NCBI GenBank assembly: GCA_040901775.1
Contig: JBBDYF010000123.1
Coordinates: forward strand, 1 to 27,901
Length of the DNA: 27,901 nucleotides
Origin: CAYLLN01 sp040901775
Lineage (GTDB): Bacteria > Planctomycetota > Planctomycetia > Pirellulales > Pirellulaceae
Reading direction: 5' to 3'
Positions 7,404 through 16,012 of this stretch are shown here, in pieces; the first letter of the stretch is position 1; every line of letters begins with the position of its first letter. A program made the position numbers and the translations under genes. The notes beneath the pieces were generated by a model. The model worked only from the letters and a program-made list of their open reading frames with translations, did not search any database and was not told the DNA's origin.

Positions 7404-8897
7404 ATGCGCATCGTGTTTCACTCGCTCGCGGTTGTCGCGGCCTGTTTGCTGTCGAGTTGGCCGGCGACGCTCTTCGCCGCCGATGGCCGGCCTCCGAACA
7501 TCGTCTTCATCCTGGCCGACGATTTGGGCTGGACCGATCTTGGCTGCCAGGGGTCGAAGTATTACGAAACGCCGAACATCGACCGGCTGGCGGCCCAGGG
7601 GATGCGCTTCACCGACGGCTATAGCTGCGGGCCGAACTGCCAGCCGACGCGGGCCGCCCTGCTGAGCGGGCAGTACGCGCCGCGCACGGGCGTCTATACC
7701 GTCGGCTCGCCGGCCCGCTTCGACACCAATTCGCGGCCCCTCGTGCCGGTCGAGAATGTGGTGAGCCTGCCTGTGGAAAAAATCACCGTGGCCGAATCGC
7801 TGAAAAAGGCGGGCTACATAACCGGCATGTTCGGCAAGTGGCACCTGGGCAACGGCGACCAGCACCATCCGCGGCAGCAGGGCTTCGATGAAGCGATTGC
7901 GAGCGCCGGACAACATTTCAACTTCAAATCCGACCCGCGGGTCGAAGTGCCCGAGGGAACTTACCTGGCCGACTTCCTGACCGACAAGGCGGTCGATTTT
8001 TTGGAACGGCACCGGGCCGAGCCGTTCTTTCTGTACCTGCCGCACTTTGGCGTCCACTCCCCGTACCAGGCCAAGCCGGAGTTGATTGCCAGATTCAAGG
8101 ATAAAGCCGCGGCGGGCGGGCACCGCGATCCAACGTACGCGGCGATGATTGCCAGCGTCGATGAGAGCGTCGGCCGAATCCTGGCCAAGCTCGACGAACT
8201 GAAGCTGACTGAGAACACGCTCGTCATCTTCTCGTCCGACAACGGGGGCGTCGGCGGCTACCAGGCGGCTGGTATTGCCAAGGCGGGGGGCATTACCGAC
8301 AACGCCCCCTTGCGCGGCGGCAAGGGGATGTTGTACGAAGGGGGCGTTCGCGTTCCCTGCCTTTTCTACTGGAAAGGGACGATCCAGCCGGGCGCGGTTT
8401 GCCGCGAACCGATCCTGAGCGTCGATCTCTATCCAACCTTGTTGGAACTGGCCGGCGCAGAGCGGCCTTTCAATTATCCGCTCGACGGCGCAAGCTGCCT
8501 CGGCCTGCTCAAGTCCGACGGCCGCGCGAAGCTGGCCCGCGACGCCATCTACTGGCATTTCCCCGGCTATCTCGGCGCGGGAAAGGACGACTGGCGAACA
8601 AAGCCGGCCGGCGCGATTCGCAGCGGCGACTGGAAACTGCTCGAATTCTTCGAGGATGGCCACATCGAGCTGTATAATCTGCGGGACGACATCGGCCAGC
8701 AGCGAGACCTCGCCAAGGAGCAGCCGGAAAGAGCCACAGCGCTGCACGACAAGCTGCTGGCCTGGCGCGAGTCGGTCGCCGCCCCAATGCCCGCCAAAAA
8801 GAAGCCCGGCGAAGTCTCTCCGACGCAGGTCAAGGGAAAGGCGAAAGCCAAAAAGGGCGGCAAGCGAAAATCCAAGCGGGCGGAGGCGAACCAATGA
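7404..8897 (+). CDS. Secreted sulfatase 2 (formylglycine type I)
   Basis: This 497-aa enzyme has a signal peptide ending near residue 26 (LFAADG). It has ADDLGWTD metal ligands (Asp39, Asp40), the formylglycine motif CQPTR at Cys79, FGKWHLGN (Lys145, His147), LPHFGVHSP, SSDNGG and RGGKGMLYEGGVRVP late motifs. All expected catalytic residues are present. AGGAGCC lies 7-12 nt upstream of the ATG. The last 30 residues are strongly basic (KGKAKAKKGGKRKSKR), like the tail of sulfatase 1. The stop codon overlaps the start of the next sulfatase by 4 bp (ATGA), showing translational coupling and a shared operon. Confidence 0.93.
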   Translation: MRIVFHSLAVVAACLLSSWPATLFAADGRPPNIVFILADDLGWTDLGCQGSKYYETPNIDRLAAQGMRFTDGYSCGPNCQPTRAALLSGQYAPRTGVYTVGSPARFDTNSRPLVPVENVVSLPVEKITVAESLKKAGYITGMFGKWHLGNGDQHHPRQQGFDEAIASAGQHFNFKSDPRVEVPEGTYLADFLTDKAVDFLERHRAEPFFLYLPHFGVHSPYQAKPELIARFKDKAAAGGHRDPTYAAMIASVDESVGRILAKLDELKLTENTLVIFSSDNGGVGGYQAAGIAKAGGITDNAPLRGGKGMLYEGGVRVPCLFYWKGTIQPGAVCREPILSVDLYPTLLELAGAERPFNYPLDGASCLGLLKSDGRAKLARDAIYWHFPGYLGAGKDDWRTKPAGAIRSGDWKLLEFFEDGHIELYNLRDDIGQQRDLAKEQPERATALHDKLLAWRESVAAPMPAKKKPGEVSPTQVKGKAKAKKGGKRKSKRAEANQ

Positions 8898-10357
8898 GAG
8901 CGATCTATCCGGCCTCGTGCGTGACTCTCGCCCTACTGGCAACACTTTTGTTGACGGAGTCTGCCGCTGCCGCCCTGCCCAATATCGTGCTGATCGTGGC
9001 CGACGACCTCGGCTACGGCGATGTCGGCTGCTACGGCCAGCAGCGGATCAAAACACCCCACATCGATCGCCTCGCCGCCGAGGGGCTGCGATTTACCGAC
9101 TTTTACGCCGGCTGCACCGTTTGCGCCCCGTCGCGGTGCGTGCTGATGACGGGCTACCACATGGGGCACTGTTATGTGCGGGGCAACGCCGGCTCGCGGA
9201 ACCGCACGATTCAATGCCTGCGCGACGAGGACGTGACCGTCGCCGAAGTGCTGAAGCAGTCCGGCTACGCCACCGCCCTGTGCGGCAAGTGGGGCCTGGG
9301 CGAAGAGGGAACCGCGGGCATCCCCACGCGGCAAGGCTTCGACCACTTTTTCGGCTATTTGAACCAACACCACGCCCACAACTACTATCCGGCGTATTTG
9401 TTTCGGGGCGAAGCGCGGGTGCCGCTGGCGAACATCGTTCCCGGCGACGGCGATTTTGGCGACGGGGTCGCCACCAAAAAGGTTGATTACAGCCACGACC
9501 TCATCGCGGCCGAGGCGACCAATTGGATCGAAGCAAACAAGGACCGCCCGTTCTTTCTGTACCTGGCGCTCACCATTCCGCACGCCAACAACGAAGCGGG
9601 CAAGCAAGGCATGGAAGTGCCCGATCTGGGCGAATATGCCGGCACCGATTGGCCCCCGCAGCAAAAGGCGCACGCCGCGATGATCTCGCGGATGGATGCC
9701 GACATCGGCCGCTTGCTGGCGCAGCTCCGGCGGCTGGGCCTCGACGAAAAGACCCTGGTGCTGTTCACGTCCGATAACGGTCCGCATCGCGAAGGAGGGA
9801 ACGACCCCGACTTCAACGATTCGAACGGCCCCTTGCGCGGCATCAAGCGCGAATTGACCGAAGGGGGAATCCGCGTCCCCTTCATCGCCCGTTGGCCGGG
9901 AAGGATCGAGCCGGGCGTCAGCAATCACGTCGGCAGCTTTACCGACCTCTTGCCCACGCTGGCGGAACTGGCAGCCGCGCCCGCAGCGGCGTTGCCGCCC
10001 GATCTCGACGGCTTGTCGATCACTGCCACGCTGCGGGGCCAACCCGCCGAGCAACAGCAGCACAATTATTTGTATTGGGCTTTTTACGAAAAAGGTGGAG
10101 CGCAGGCCGCCCGGATGGGAAAATGGAAGGCCGTGCAGCAGCCGTACCATTCGCCGGTGCGTCTGTACGACTTGTCGCAAGACTTAGGCGAAGCGCGCGA
10201 CGTGGCGGCCGAACATCCCGACCTGGTCGCCCAACTGACGGCTCACATGCAAGCGGCCTACGTTCCCGCCGCCAACTGGAAATTTCCCGAGCGGCCACCG
10301 CCGGCCGGCGGCAAGCAGCCGAGCAAAGAGAAACGAAGGGCCACCGCCAACGAGTGA
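8894..10357 (+). CDS. Secreted sulfatase 3, GKWGLG variant
   Basis: This 487-aa enzyme has a signal peptide ending near residue 27, ADDLGYGDVG (Asp37, Asp38), the formylglycine motif CAPSR at Cys77, and TSDNGPHREGG further on. The usual GKWHLG motif reads GKWGLG, so the His normally found two residues after Lys is Gly. I recall this as a recurring variant in a group of planctomycete and verrucomicrobial arylsulfatase-like proteins that also carry QHHAHNYYP, as seen here. It may therefore mark a subfamily with a different substrate pocket rather than a dead enzyme. The C-terminus is again basic (KQPSKEKRR). It overlaps sulfatase 2 by 4 bp and is followed 16 bp later by a membrane protein gene. 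Confidence 0.92.
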   Translation: MRAIYPASCVTLALLATLLLTESAAAALPNIVLIVADDLGYGDVGCYGQQRIKTPHIDRLAAEGLRFTDFYAGCTVCAPSRCVLMTGYHMGHCYVRGNAGSRNRTIQCLRDEDVTVAEVLKQSGYATALCGKWGLGEEGTAGIPTRQGFDHFFGYLNQHHAHNYYPAYLFRGEARVPLANIVPGDGDFGDGVATKKVDYSHDLIAAEATNWIEANKDRPFFLYLALTIPHANNEAGKQGMEVPDLGEYAGTDWPPQQKAHAAMISRMDADIGRLLAQLRRLGLDEKTLVLFTSDNGPHREGGNDPDFNDSNGPLRGIKRELTEGGIRVPFIARWPGRIEPGVSNHVGSFTDLLPTLAELAAAPAAALPPDLDGLSITATLRGQPAEQQQHNYLYWAFYEKGGAQAARMGKWKAVQQPYHSPVRLYDLSQDLGEARDVAAEHPDLVAQLTAHMQAAYVPAANWKFPERPPPAGGKQPSKEKRRATANE

Positions 10358-10373
10358 GGCAGTCCAACCCGCC

Positions 10374-11321
10374 ATGCAAAAATATTCGCACTCCGGAATC
10401 GTTCCGCCGCCGGCCGCCATCCATACGGTTTTGGCGGGCCTGGCGACGGCTGCCATCGGCGGGGTGATCTACGCCTTCGCATCGTACTGGCTGAACATCG
10501 GCCTGGTGCGCTGCTTGCTCATGTTGGTCTACGCCTTCTCGCTGGGTGGGATCATCGCCTGGATGGCCAATCGAGGCAAAATTCGCAGTCCGCTGTTCGT
10601 CACGGTTGTGGCACTTCTCTGCGCCGCCCTGGGAATGTGGATCTATTGGGGCACGTACGACGTGGCCCGCCACGGCTGGGGAGTCGCCGGCTCGGCCTGG
10701 ACGCCCCAAGGATTGCTGCGGCAAGGCGAAGACCTGTTCGTCAACGGTTCTTGGGCCCTGCGTGGAAGGCGCCAAGTCACCGGCTGGCTGCTCGTGGCGA
10801 TTTGGATCGTCGAAGCAGTCGTCGTCCTTTTCTTGGCGAGCGGCGCGGCCCGCGCCGACGCGGCGCGACCGTTCTGCGAAACATGCCTGGAGTGGACCCA
10901 CCCCACGCCCAGCCTGCTGCGGCTGGCGGCCGACGGCAACGAGCCAACGTGGCAGGAAGTCATGGCGGGCGATCTGCCGGCGCTGGCGGTGTTCGAACCG
11001 ACCGATGCCAACGCGTCGCCCCACGTGCGGCTCGACTTGTCGAGTTGCCCGCAGTGCCAGCACGGCAACTTCGTTTCGTTGACCGGTGTGACGATCACCA
11101 GCAGTCGCAAAGGAAAGGCAAAAACGCACGAACATTCGCTGATCGTCAACGGCCAGATTACCGACGCCGAGGCGGAGTTCCTGCGCGAATTCGCCCGGCA
11201 ATTGCACGGCACGGCGGATGGCGACCCCGGCGATGACGATGATGATGACGGCGGAGACGAAGACGACGAGGTAGAGAACGTGAAGGAAAAGCAGGCCACG
11301 GACGAAAGCCAGAGCGTCTGA
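10374..11321 (+). CDS. Unrecognised four-helix membrane protein with two CxxC pairs and acidic tail
   Basis: This 315-aa protein has four predicted membrane helices at about residues 16-38, 41-63, 74-93 and 136-157. A soluble domain follows with CETC (168-171) and CPQC (225-228), a spacing that could build one zinc-ribbon-like site. The C-terminus is very acidic (a run of Asp at about 287-298). I do not recognise a named family. It sits 16 bp after sulfatase 3 and 23 bp before sulfatase 4 on the same strand, so it is likely co-transcribed with them. The ribosome binding site is weak (GAGG about 14 nt upstream). It could act in sensing or in envelope assembly, but nothing in the sequence shows this directly. 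Confidence 0.7.
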   Translation: MQKYSHSGIVPPPAAIHTVLAGLATAAIGGVIYAFASYWLNIGLVRCLLMLVYAFSLGGIIAWMANRGKIRSPLFVTVVALLCAALGMWIYWGTYDVARHGWGVAGSAWTPQGLLRQGEDLFVNGSWALRGRRQVTGWLLVAIWIVEAVVVLFLASGAARADAARPFCETCLEWTHPTPSLLRLAADGNEPTWQEVMAGDLPALAVFEPTDANASPHVRLDLSSCPQCQHGNFVSLTGVTITSSRKGKAKTHEHSLIVNGQITDAEAEFLREFARQLHGTADGDPGDDDDDDGGDEDDEVENVKEKQATDESQSV

Positions 11322-11344
11322 TTTTTTTTCGAGAGAGGCACCCC

Positions 11345-12817
11345 ATGTCAGGCTTCAAAGGTTGGTCGATCCAATGTGCGGCTCTGGTGCTTGGCATCAC
11401 GCTGCTCCTGTCGGCGAGCGTGGGAACCACGGCCCGTTCTGCCGAGCGGCCCAATTTCCTGGTCATTCTGTGCGACGACCTGGGTTATGGCGACCTGGGT
11501 TGTTATGGGCATCCCGCGATCAAAACGCCCCACCTCGACAAGCTGGCCAGCGAAGGCATACGGCTGACCGACTGCTACGCCGCCGCGCCGGTTTGCAGTT
11601 CGTCGCGGGCCGGCTTGATGACGGGACAAACGCCCAGCCGCCTGGGCATCTACGACTGGATTCCGGCCAATCACCCGATGCATCTGAAACAGGACGTGCC
11701 GACGATCGCCTCGCTGTTGAAGAAGTCGGGCTATGCGACCTGCCACGTCGGTAAGTGGCATTTGAACGGCAAGTTCAATTCGCCCGAGCAGCCGCAGCCG
11801 GGTGACCACGGGTTCGAACACTGGATGAGCACGCAGAACAACGCCGGGCCGTCGCACGAGAACCCGACGAACTTCGTCCGCAACGGCACGCCGGTCGGTC
11901 CCCAGGAAGGCTACTCGTGCGAGTTGGTGGCGAACGAGGCGATCCGCTGGCTGAAAGAGCTGCGCGACAAGAGCAAGCCATTCTTCCAGTTTGTCTGCTT
12001 CCACGAGCCGCACGAACCGATCGCCTCGCCGCCGGACCTGGTCGCCCAGTATCCTGCCGCCACCAAAGAGGGTGAAGCCCTGTACTATGCGAACGTCGCC
12101 AACATGGATCGGGCGGTCGGCAGGCTGCTCGCCACGCTCGACGAGTTGAAGCTGACCGAGCGAACTCTGGTCTTCTTTACGTCCGACAACGGGCCCGAAA
12201 CGCTCAACCGCTATCCCAATGCATGGCGCTCGCACGGCTCGCCTGGCCCGCTGAAGGGGATGAAGCTGCACCTGTACGAAGGGGGAATCCGCGTGCCTGG
12301 GATTTTGCGGTATCCGGTTCGGGTCGAGGCGGGCCAAACCGTCAGCCAGCCGATGTGCAGCCTCGATCTGTTGCCGACGTTTTGCGAACTGGCCGACATC
12401 AAGCTGGCCGAGGACCAGGTGCTGGACGGCGTCAGCATCACGCCCCTGTTGGCGGGCCAGCCGGTCGAGCGAACGACGCCGTTGTACTGGCACTACTTCC
12501 GCTCGCTCACCGCGCCCAAAGCGGCGCTGCGCGTGGGCGACTACATGATCCTCGGCCACTGGGACGCAAACGCTAAAGAACTCGGCCCCGGCGGCGGCGT
12601 GCGGGCCGGCGACAGCCAGATCATCAAATCGTCCAAGCTGGTGGAATTCGAGCTGTACAATCTGAAGGACGACCTAGCGCAAGCAACCAACCTGACCGAG
12701 CAAGAGCCCGACAAGCTCAAGGAGCTTGCCGCGCTGCTCGTCAAAAAGTACGCCCAGGTGCAGGCGCAGGGACCGGTGTGGGAGGTGCCGGTGAAGGTCA
12801 AGGTGAAGACGAAATAG
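11345..12817 (+). CDS. Secreted sulfatase 4 (formylglycine type I)
   Basis: This 490-aa protein has an N-terminal hydrophobic signal (residues 11-33, likely cut before AERPN). It has CDDLGYGDLGCYG (Asp44, Asp45), the formylglycine motif CSSSR at Cys84 followed by AGLMTGQ, VGKWHLNG, HEPHEP, TSDNGPETLN and MKLHLYEGGIRVPG. The second motif position is Ser rather than the common Pro/Ala (CxxSR with Ser-Ser), which is tolerated in the family. GAGAGG lies just upstream of the ATG. The C-terminus ends KVKVKTK, a shorter basic tail than in sulfatases 1 and 2. It is convergent with the metzincin gene, 34 bp away. Confidence 0.92.
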   Translation: MSGFKGWSIQCAALVLGITLLLSASVGTTARSAERPNFLVILCDDLGYGDLGCYGHPAIKTPHLDKLASEGIRLTDCYAAAPVCSSSRAGLMTGQTPSRLGIYDWIPANHPMHLKQDVPTIASLLKKSGYATCHVGKWHLNGKFNSPEQPQPGDHGFEHWMSTQNNAGPSHENPTNFVRNGTPVGPQEGYSCELVANEAIRWLKELRDKSKPFFQFVCFHEPHEPIASPPDLVAQYPAATKEGEALYYANVANMDRAVGRLLATLDELKLTERTLVFFTSDNGPETLNRYPNAWRSHGSPGPLKGMKLHLYEGGIRVPGILRYPVRVEAGQTVSQPMCSLDLLPTFCELADIKLAEDQVLDGVSITPLLAGQPVERTTPLYWHYFRSLTAPKAALRVGDYMILGHWDANAKELGPGGGVRAGDSQIIKSSKLVEFELYNLKDDLAQATNLTEQEPDKLKELAALLVKKYAQVQAQGPVWEVPVKVKVKTK

Positions 12818-12851
12818 AGCGACACCTTTGCTGACCCTACTATGTCCGAAA

Positions 12852-13721
12852 TCAAAACGACGTACCATCGGCGCGACGGCGCGGAACGGGTGCCAAAACG
12901 ACCGGCCCGAAGACTGGAATAGGAGAAGGAGCCACACCCCAAATCGCCGCCGCCCGCTGCCCATCTTCCGCCTGAGGCGCTTTCAAGATTCCGAGCGAGG
13001 AGTTCATGAGCTGCCCCGGCGTCGGAGTGTGACTTAGTCCCAGCAGGTGACCGATCTCGTGGCAGGCCGTCGCCTCGAACCGGAATTCGTCAAAAATTTC
13101 GTCTTTGTCGAAACGCAACTCAAGGCGCACCCGTTCCGGTGGACCGACATGGGCATCCGCCAGCACGTTCGACGGGCCGTCGATTTGCTGGGTTGTGACT
13201 ACGACGTTGGCGACATCCTCGCTGTCGCATTCCGTGGCGACCAAACCGCACACCAGCATCCACGACTGCCAGGCTTGTTCGAGTAATCGCCTGGGGTTAC
13301 TAGAGGCGATGAGCGGCAACCTGTCGATGAAGTAGCGGATCTCAAGTTTTCGAAAATCCACATCGGCGGCAATACTGTTTTCGTCGCGATATTTTTTGTC
13401 GGTCTTCCACTCTTGCAGCGCGCGCCCAAGGCAACGAGTGCCAAATTCCAGCCAACTAATTGTCTGCATCCCAAACAGTTGATCCACTGTGAGTAAACCG
13501 CCCGATTGCTTCTGAGCGACTTCGACCGCAGTTCGTATCGCGGTGAGCAGTGGCCGCCCTTTTTTTCCGCTCACGCCTTCAGCGGTCAGGAAGTTGTCGT
13601 CGCCGAGGCGTTTCAGGCCTTTTTCGAGTTGGTCGAGCGTGGGACGAAACTTCTCGGCCAAGCCGCTGTCTACGATGTCTTTTAGCACCAATCGCGCCAG
13701 CGATTTGAAGTCCTGAGCCAT
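12852..13721 (-). CDS. Matrixin-like metzincin zinc metalloprotease
   Basis: This 289-aa protein has the extended zinc site HEIGHLLGLSH (His221, Glu222, His225, His231) and a Met-turn candidate LMNSS (Met239), typical of M10 matrixins. Upstream parts also fit: LEIRYFIDRLP, AWQSWMLVCGL, LADAHVGPPE and LRFDKDEIFDE (calcium/zinc structural loop). The N-terminal 80 residues are a separate helical region of unknown type that could act as a pro-segment. No signal peptide or membrane segment is visible at the chosen start (ATG with AGGA 9 nt upstream), which is unusual because matrixins are normally exported. It is the last gene of a three-gene minus-strand group with two envelope-type coiled-coil proteins. 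Confidence 0.85.
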   Translation of the reverse strand: MAQDFKSLARLVLKDIVDSGLAEKFRPTLDQLEKGLKRLGDDNFLTAEGVSGKKGRPLLTAIRTAVEVAQKQSGGLLTVDQLFGMQTISWLEFGTRCLGRALQEWKTDKKYRDENSIAADVDFRKLEIRYFIDRLPLIASSNPRRLLEQAWQSWMLVCGLVATECDSEDVANVVVTTQQIDGPSNVLADAHVGPPERVRLELRFDKDEIFDEFRFEATACHEIGHLLGLSHTPTPGQLMNSSLGILKAPQAEDGQRAAAIWGVAPSPIPVFGPVVLAPVPRRRADGTSF

Positions 13722-13767
13722 AGCAGCGATCCTTAGCGAGGCATGGTTGAATGATGTAGCGATCGTG

Positions 13768-14724
13768 TCAACGCCGACCGTACATGTAGATGCGCCCTTT
13801 CAGGCGATTTACCTTGCGCAGATGCCGGGCGTTATGGAAGGCCGCCAACGGTGGAAGGTAGCCGCCAGCCGAGCCGCTGCCGGCGGCTGTCATTCCCGAG
13901 GCGGCAGCTTCGATGGCGCCGCCCCTGGCATCGTCGTGCGCCTTATCGATCGCCACGCCCCAGGCCACGGCGTTCTTCTGCCCGTCGCGCAGCGCTTCGA
14001 CCAGAAATGTTCGATACGCCTCGAAATCTGCTGCGGTCTTCAGTTTCTCGTTGATGTGCGAAAGCCAAGCATCAACCGCATTGCCCCATGTGTGAACGGT
14101 CAATTCCGTGCGACCGCTGGCCTCCAGCTTTTCAATGAATAGTTGCCGGAACTTACCGGGCACCACCTCCAACTCCTCGGGTGTCGTGGCCGCAGCCGCC
14201 TCGTTCGCCGCCAGGCCGAATAACTCCGAAATCATCTGGGTCGCCTCCTTGATCCTCGGCTCGAAGCGATAAATGCCAAGCCGCTGCGAGGCTTCGACCG
14301 TCCAAAAAGTTCCTGGAACAGTCGGCGGCTCCGGAAGCTCGCGGGCGGTGCCATCTAAATTGGTGGGTGCGGGCGGGGTGTCAATCACTGCGGCCCGGGT
14401 TGAGCCGGAGATACTGGGATTTTTTTTCAGCGCCTGAACATCTCGCTGCAAATCATTGATGAGGTTGTTTTGACCGCCGACCACCCCTTCGAGACCCTCG
14501 ACTCTCTGCCCGACGCGACTGAGCTCCGTTGTCAAACCCTCAATGGCTTTAGTCAGCTTTCCAATATCATCCGGAGCGTCGGCTGGCAGGGAAGAGGTAG
14601 CTCTCGTTGAGGGGGGCACGTCGGGTTGATCTTGCGCCGAGACGAGATCCCGTCTAACGCCACTCAAGCCAATCACCACACAGACCGGAATCCAAAGCAC
14701 CAAACGGTGTGAAAGACGAGCCAC
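13768..14724 (-). CDS. Membrane-anchored or secreted coiled-coil protein, GTG start
   Basis: The frame extends back to an ATG at 14844, but I choose the GTG at 14724 (318 aa). GGGGGAG lies 8 nt upstream of it, and the new N-terminus becomes a clean signal or anchor (LVLWIPVCVVIGLSG, possible cut near VSAQ). Residues about 54-100 form a heptad-like helical stretch (KLTKAIEGLTTELSRV, LEGVV, LINDLQRDV). A Pro-rich linker and an alpha-helical domain follow (FWTVEASQRLGIYRFEP, KLEASGRTELTVHTWGNAVD). The protein ends with an Ala/Gly-rich stretch and a basic tail. I do not recognise the family. It lies 46 bp before the metzincin gene and 178 bp after the lipoprotein gene, all minus strand. Confidence 0.65.
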   Translation of the reverse strand: MARLSHRLVLWIPVCVVIGLSGVRRDLVSAQDQPDVPPSTRATSSLPADAPDDIGKLTKAIEGLTTELSRVGQRVEGLEGVVGGQNNLINDLQRDVQALKKNPSISGSTRAAVIDTPPAPTNLDGTARELPEPPTVPGTFWTVEASQRLGIYRFEPRIKEATQMISELFGLAANEAAAATTPEELEVVPGKFRQLFIEKLEASGRTELTVHTWGNAVDAWLSHINEKLKTAADFEAYRTFLVEALRDGQKNAVAWGVAIDKAHDDARGGAIEAAASGMTAAGSGSAGGYLPPLAAFHNARHLRKVNRLKGRIYMYGRR

Positions 14725-14753
14725 GGTATTTGCTCCCCCGATCGTTCCGAGCA

Positions 14754-14804
14754 AAGGCCACGGCTTTGAAAAGAATGCTGTGGCCTTGGGGTTCCATAAA
14801 CCCC
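14754..14804 (-). promoter_or_regulatory. Two adjacent inverted repeats upstream of the GTG-start gene
   Basis: Arms AAGGCCAC (14754-14761) and GTGGCCTT (14780-14787) are perfect complements 18 nt apart. Directly next to them, GGGGTT (14788-14793) and AACCCC (14799-14804) form a perfect 6-bp hairpin with a 5-nt loop. Both lie 30-80 nt before the chosen GTG start. They could shape the mRNA leader, be a processing site between the two coiled-coil genes, or attenuate transcription. There is no T-run to make a clear intrinsic terminator. Confidence 0.45.
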
Positions 14805-14902
14805 CTCTAGCTAAGGAGTGTAGCCAATGGCGGCGCTGTGTCAATCAACAAGGCCGCACAATTTACCTGCTCATCCCAGACTGCCAGCGCGGTCCCCTTG
14901 TC

Positions 14903-15886
14903 TCACTGCAATCGCCCAAAAGCGCGCATGCCAAGTTTGAAGCCGTGGGCTGAGAATGGACTCCTTCCGCGCGCCTCGCCCGAGGGATCGACCTCCGGCT
15001 TCTGAGGGTAGTCCACCGGTGGCAACGGTTGCGGGGGAGCCTGAATGGGCGCAGCGGGTTGCAGCGAACCTGTCGATGGCAAGCCCTGCCCGTAGGGGTT
15101 CGCCGGGTCGGTGCAAGGTTTGGGGCACGGGCCTTCGCGGAACTGGTCGCGCGGCTGATCCACGATCGGTTGGCGCCGAATACGCGCGCTTTCTAGTACC
15201 GGTTGCTGCATCCCGAACGACAATCGCACCGGAAGTTTAAGCGGGATTTCGGTCGGTCTCAACGGTTGGCGGAACGGCTGTTTCTCGAGCAGCGCAAGCG
15301 TTTCTGGACCGCCGCAAGTTTTCTCCGCCTCGCAGGGCTTGTGGCGACAGCGATGGCAGTGCCGACGAAGGAGGCCCGGCTCGCAGCCGCACGGGGCATC
15401 GCAGGACTTGCATTTCTCGGTCACTGGGGCACGCGGAGGAACTGGCGGCGGCTGGTCGCGCTCTTTGAGCAATTCACGAAGTTCCTCCTCATCCACTTCC
15501 AATTCGCCTACTTCCAATCCTTGACGGACGTTGAAGGCAACCTTGGATTCGACCTCCTCACGAATGTTGCTCTTGAGTTGTTCGCGCAACTGCTCCTGGT
15601 TTGCGGCGCAGAACTCCGTTTCCAATCGCATCCGTTCGGCAGCAATGCGGGCTTGTTCCACCTCGCGCTCGGCCGCCAGGCGGCGCTCTTCCATCAGTTG
15701 CTGCGAGAGTTCCTGCCGCGTTTCTGTTCGGATATCTGCAAATTGGTGCGATTGCTGGGCACGTACGATTACCGCACTGCTCCATCGTTCGAGTGTGGCG
15801 CAGCCCGTGCCGCTGGTGACAGCCGTAACCGTCGTAACGAGAACCAGCAAGGTACTTGTCGCCCGGTTTGTAGTTGATGTTCGCAT
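14903..15886 (-). CDS. Cys-rich coiled-coil lipoprotein-like envelope protein
   Basis: I choose the ATG at 15886 (327 aa), which starts directly at a signal-like segment (STLLVLVTTVTAVTSGTGC). Cys29 is a plausible but imperfect lipobox cysteine. The open frame extends a further 72 residues upstream to 16102, but that part looks like translated non-coding DNA. Residues about 45-145 are a long charged coiled coil (QELSQQLMEERRLAAEREVE and onwards). A compact Cys/His cluster follows (eight Cys between 159 and 191: KCKSCDAPCGCEP, HCHRCRHKPC), perhaps binding metal. The C-terminal third is Pro/Gln-rich. I do not recognise a family. It probably leads the minus-strand group with the second coiled-coil protein and the metzincin. 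Confidence 0.6.
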   Translation of the reverse strand: MRTSTTNRATSTLLVLVTTVTAVTSGTGCATLERWSSAVIVRAQQSHQFADIRTETRQELSQQLMEERRLAAEREVEQARIAAERMRLETEFCAANQEQLREQLKSNIREEVESKVAFNVRQGLEVGELEVDEEELRELLKERDQPPPVPPRAPVTEKCKSCDAPCGCEPGLLRRHCHRCRHKPCEAEKTCGGPETLALLEKQPFRQPLRPTEIPLKLPVRLSFGMQQPVLESARIRRQPIVDQPRDQFREGPCPKPCTDPANPYGQGLPSTGSLQPAAPIQAPPQPLPPVDYPQKPEVDPSGEARGRSPFSAHGFKLGMRAFGRLQ

Positions 15887-16012
15887 GGCAACCAAACTGC
15901 ACGCTGAATGCGATTTGCCTGAAACTCCGCCCGCAATGGTTAATCGTGTGGCGCGTGCCGCCGCCTTCACTCTGCCGTTGGGGGGTGCGGTCGTGCGGGT
16001 TTTTCCCGTCTT

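Noticed and set aside
11300..11345. A possible intrinsic terminator (run of eight T) after the membrane protein gene
   Set aside because: Only a 4-bp stem precedes the T-run, and the next sulfatase begins 23 bp later, so read-through is more likely.
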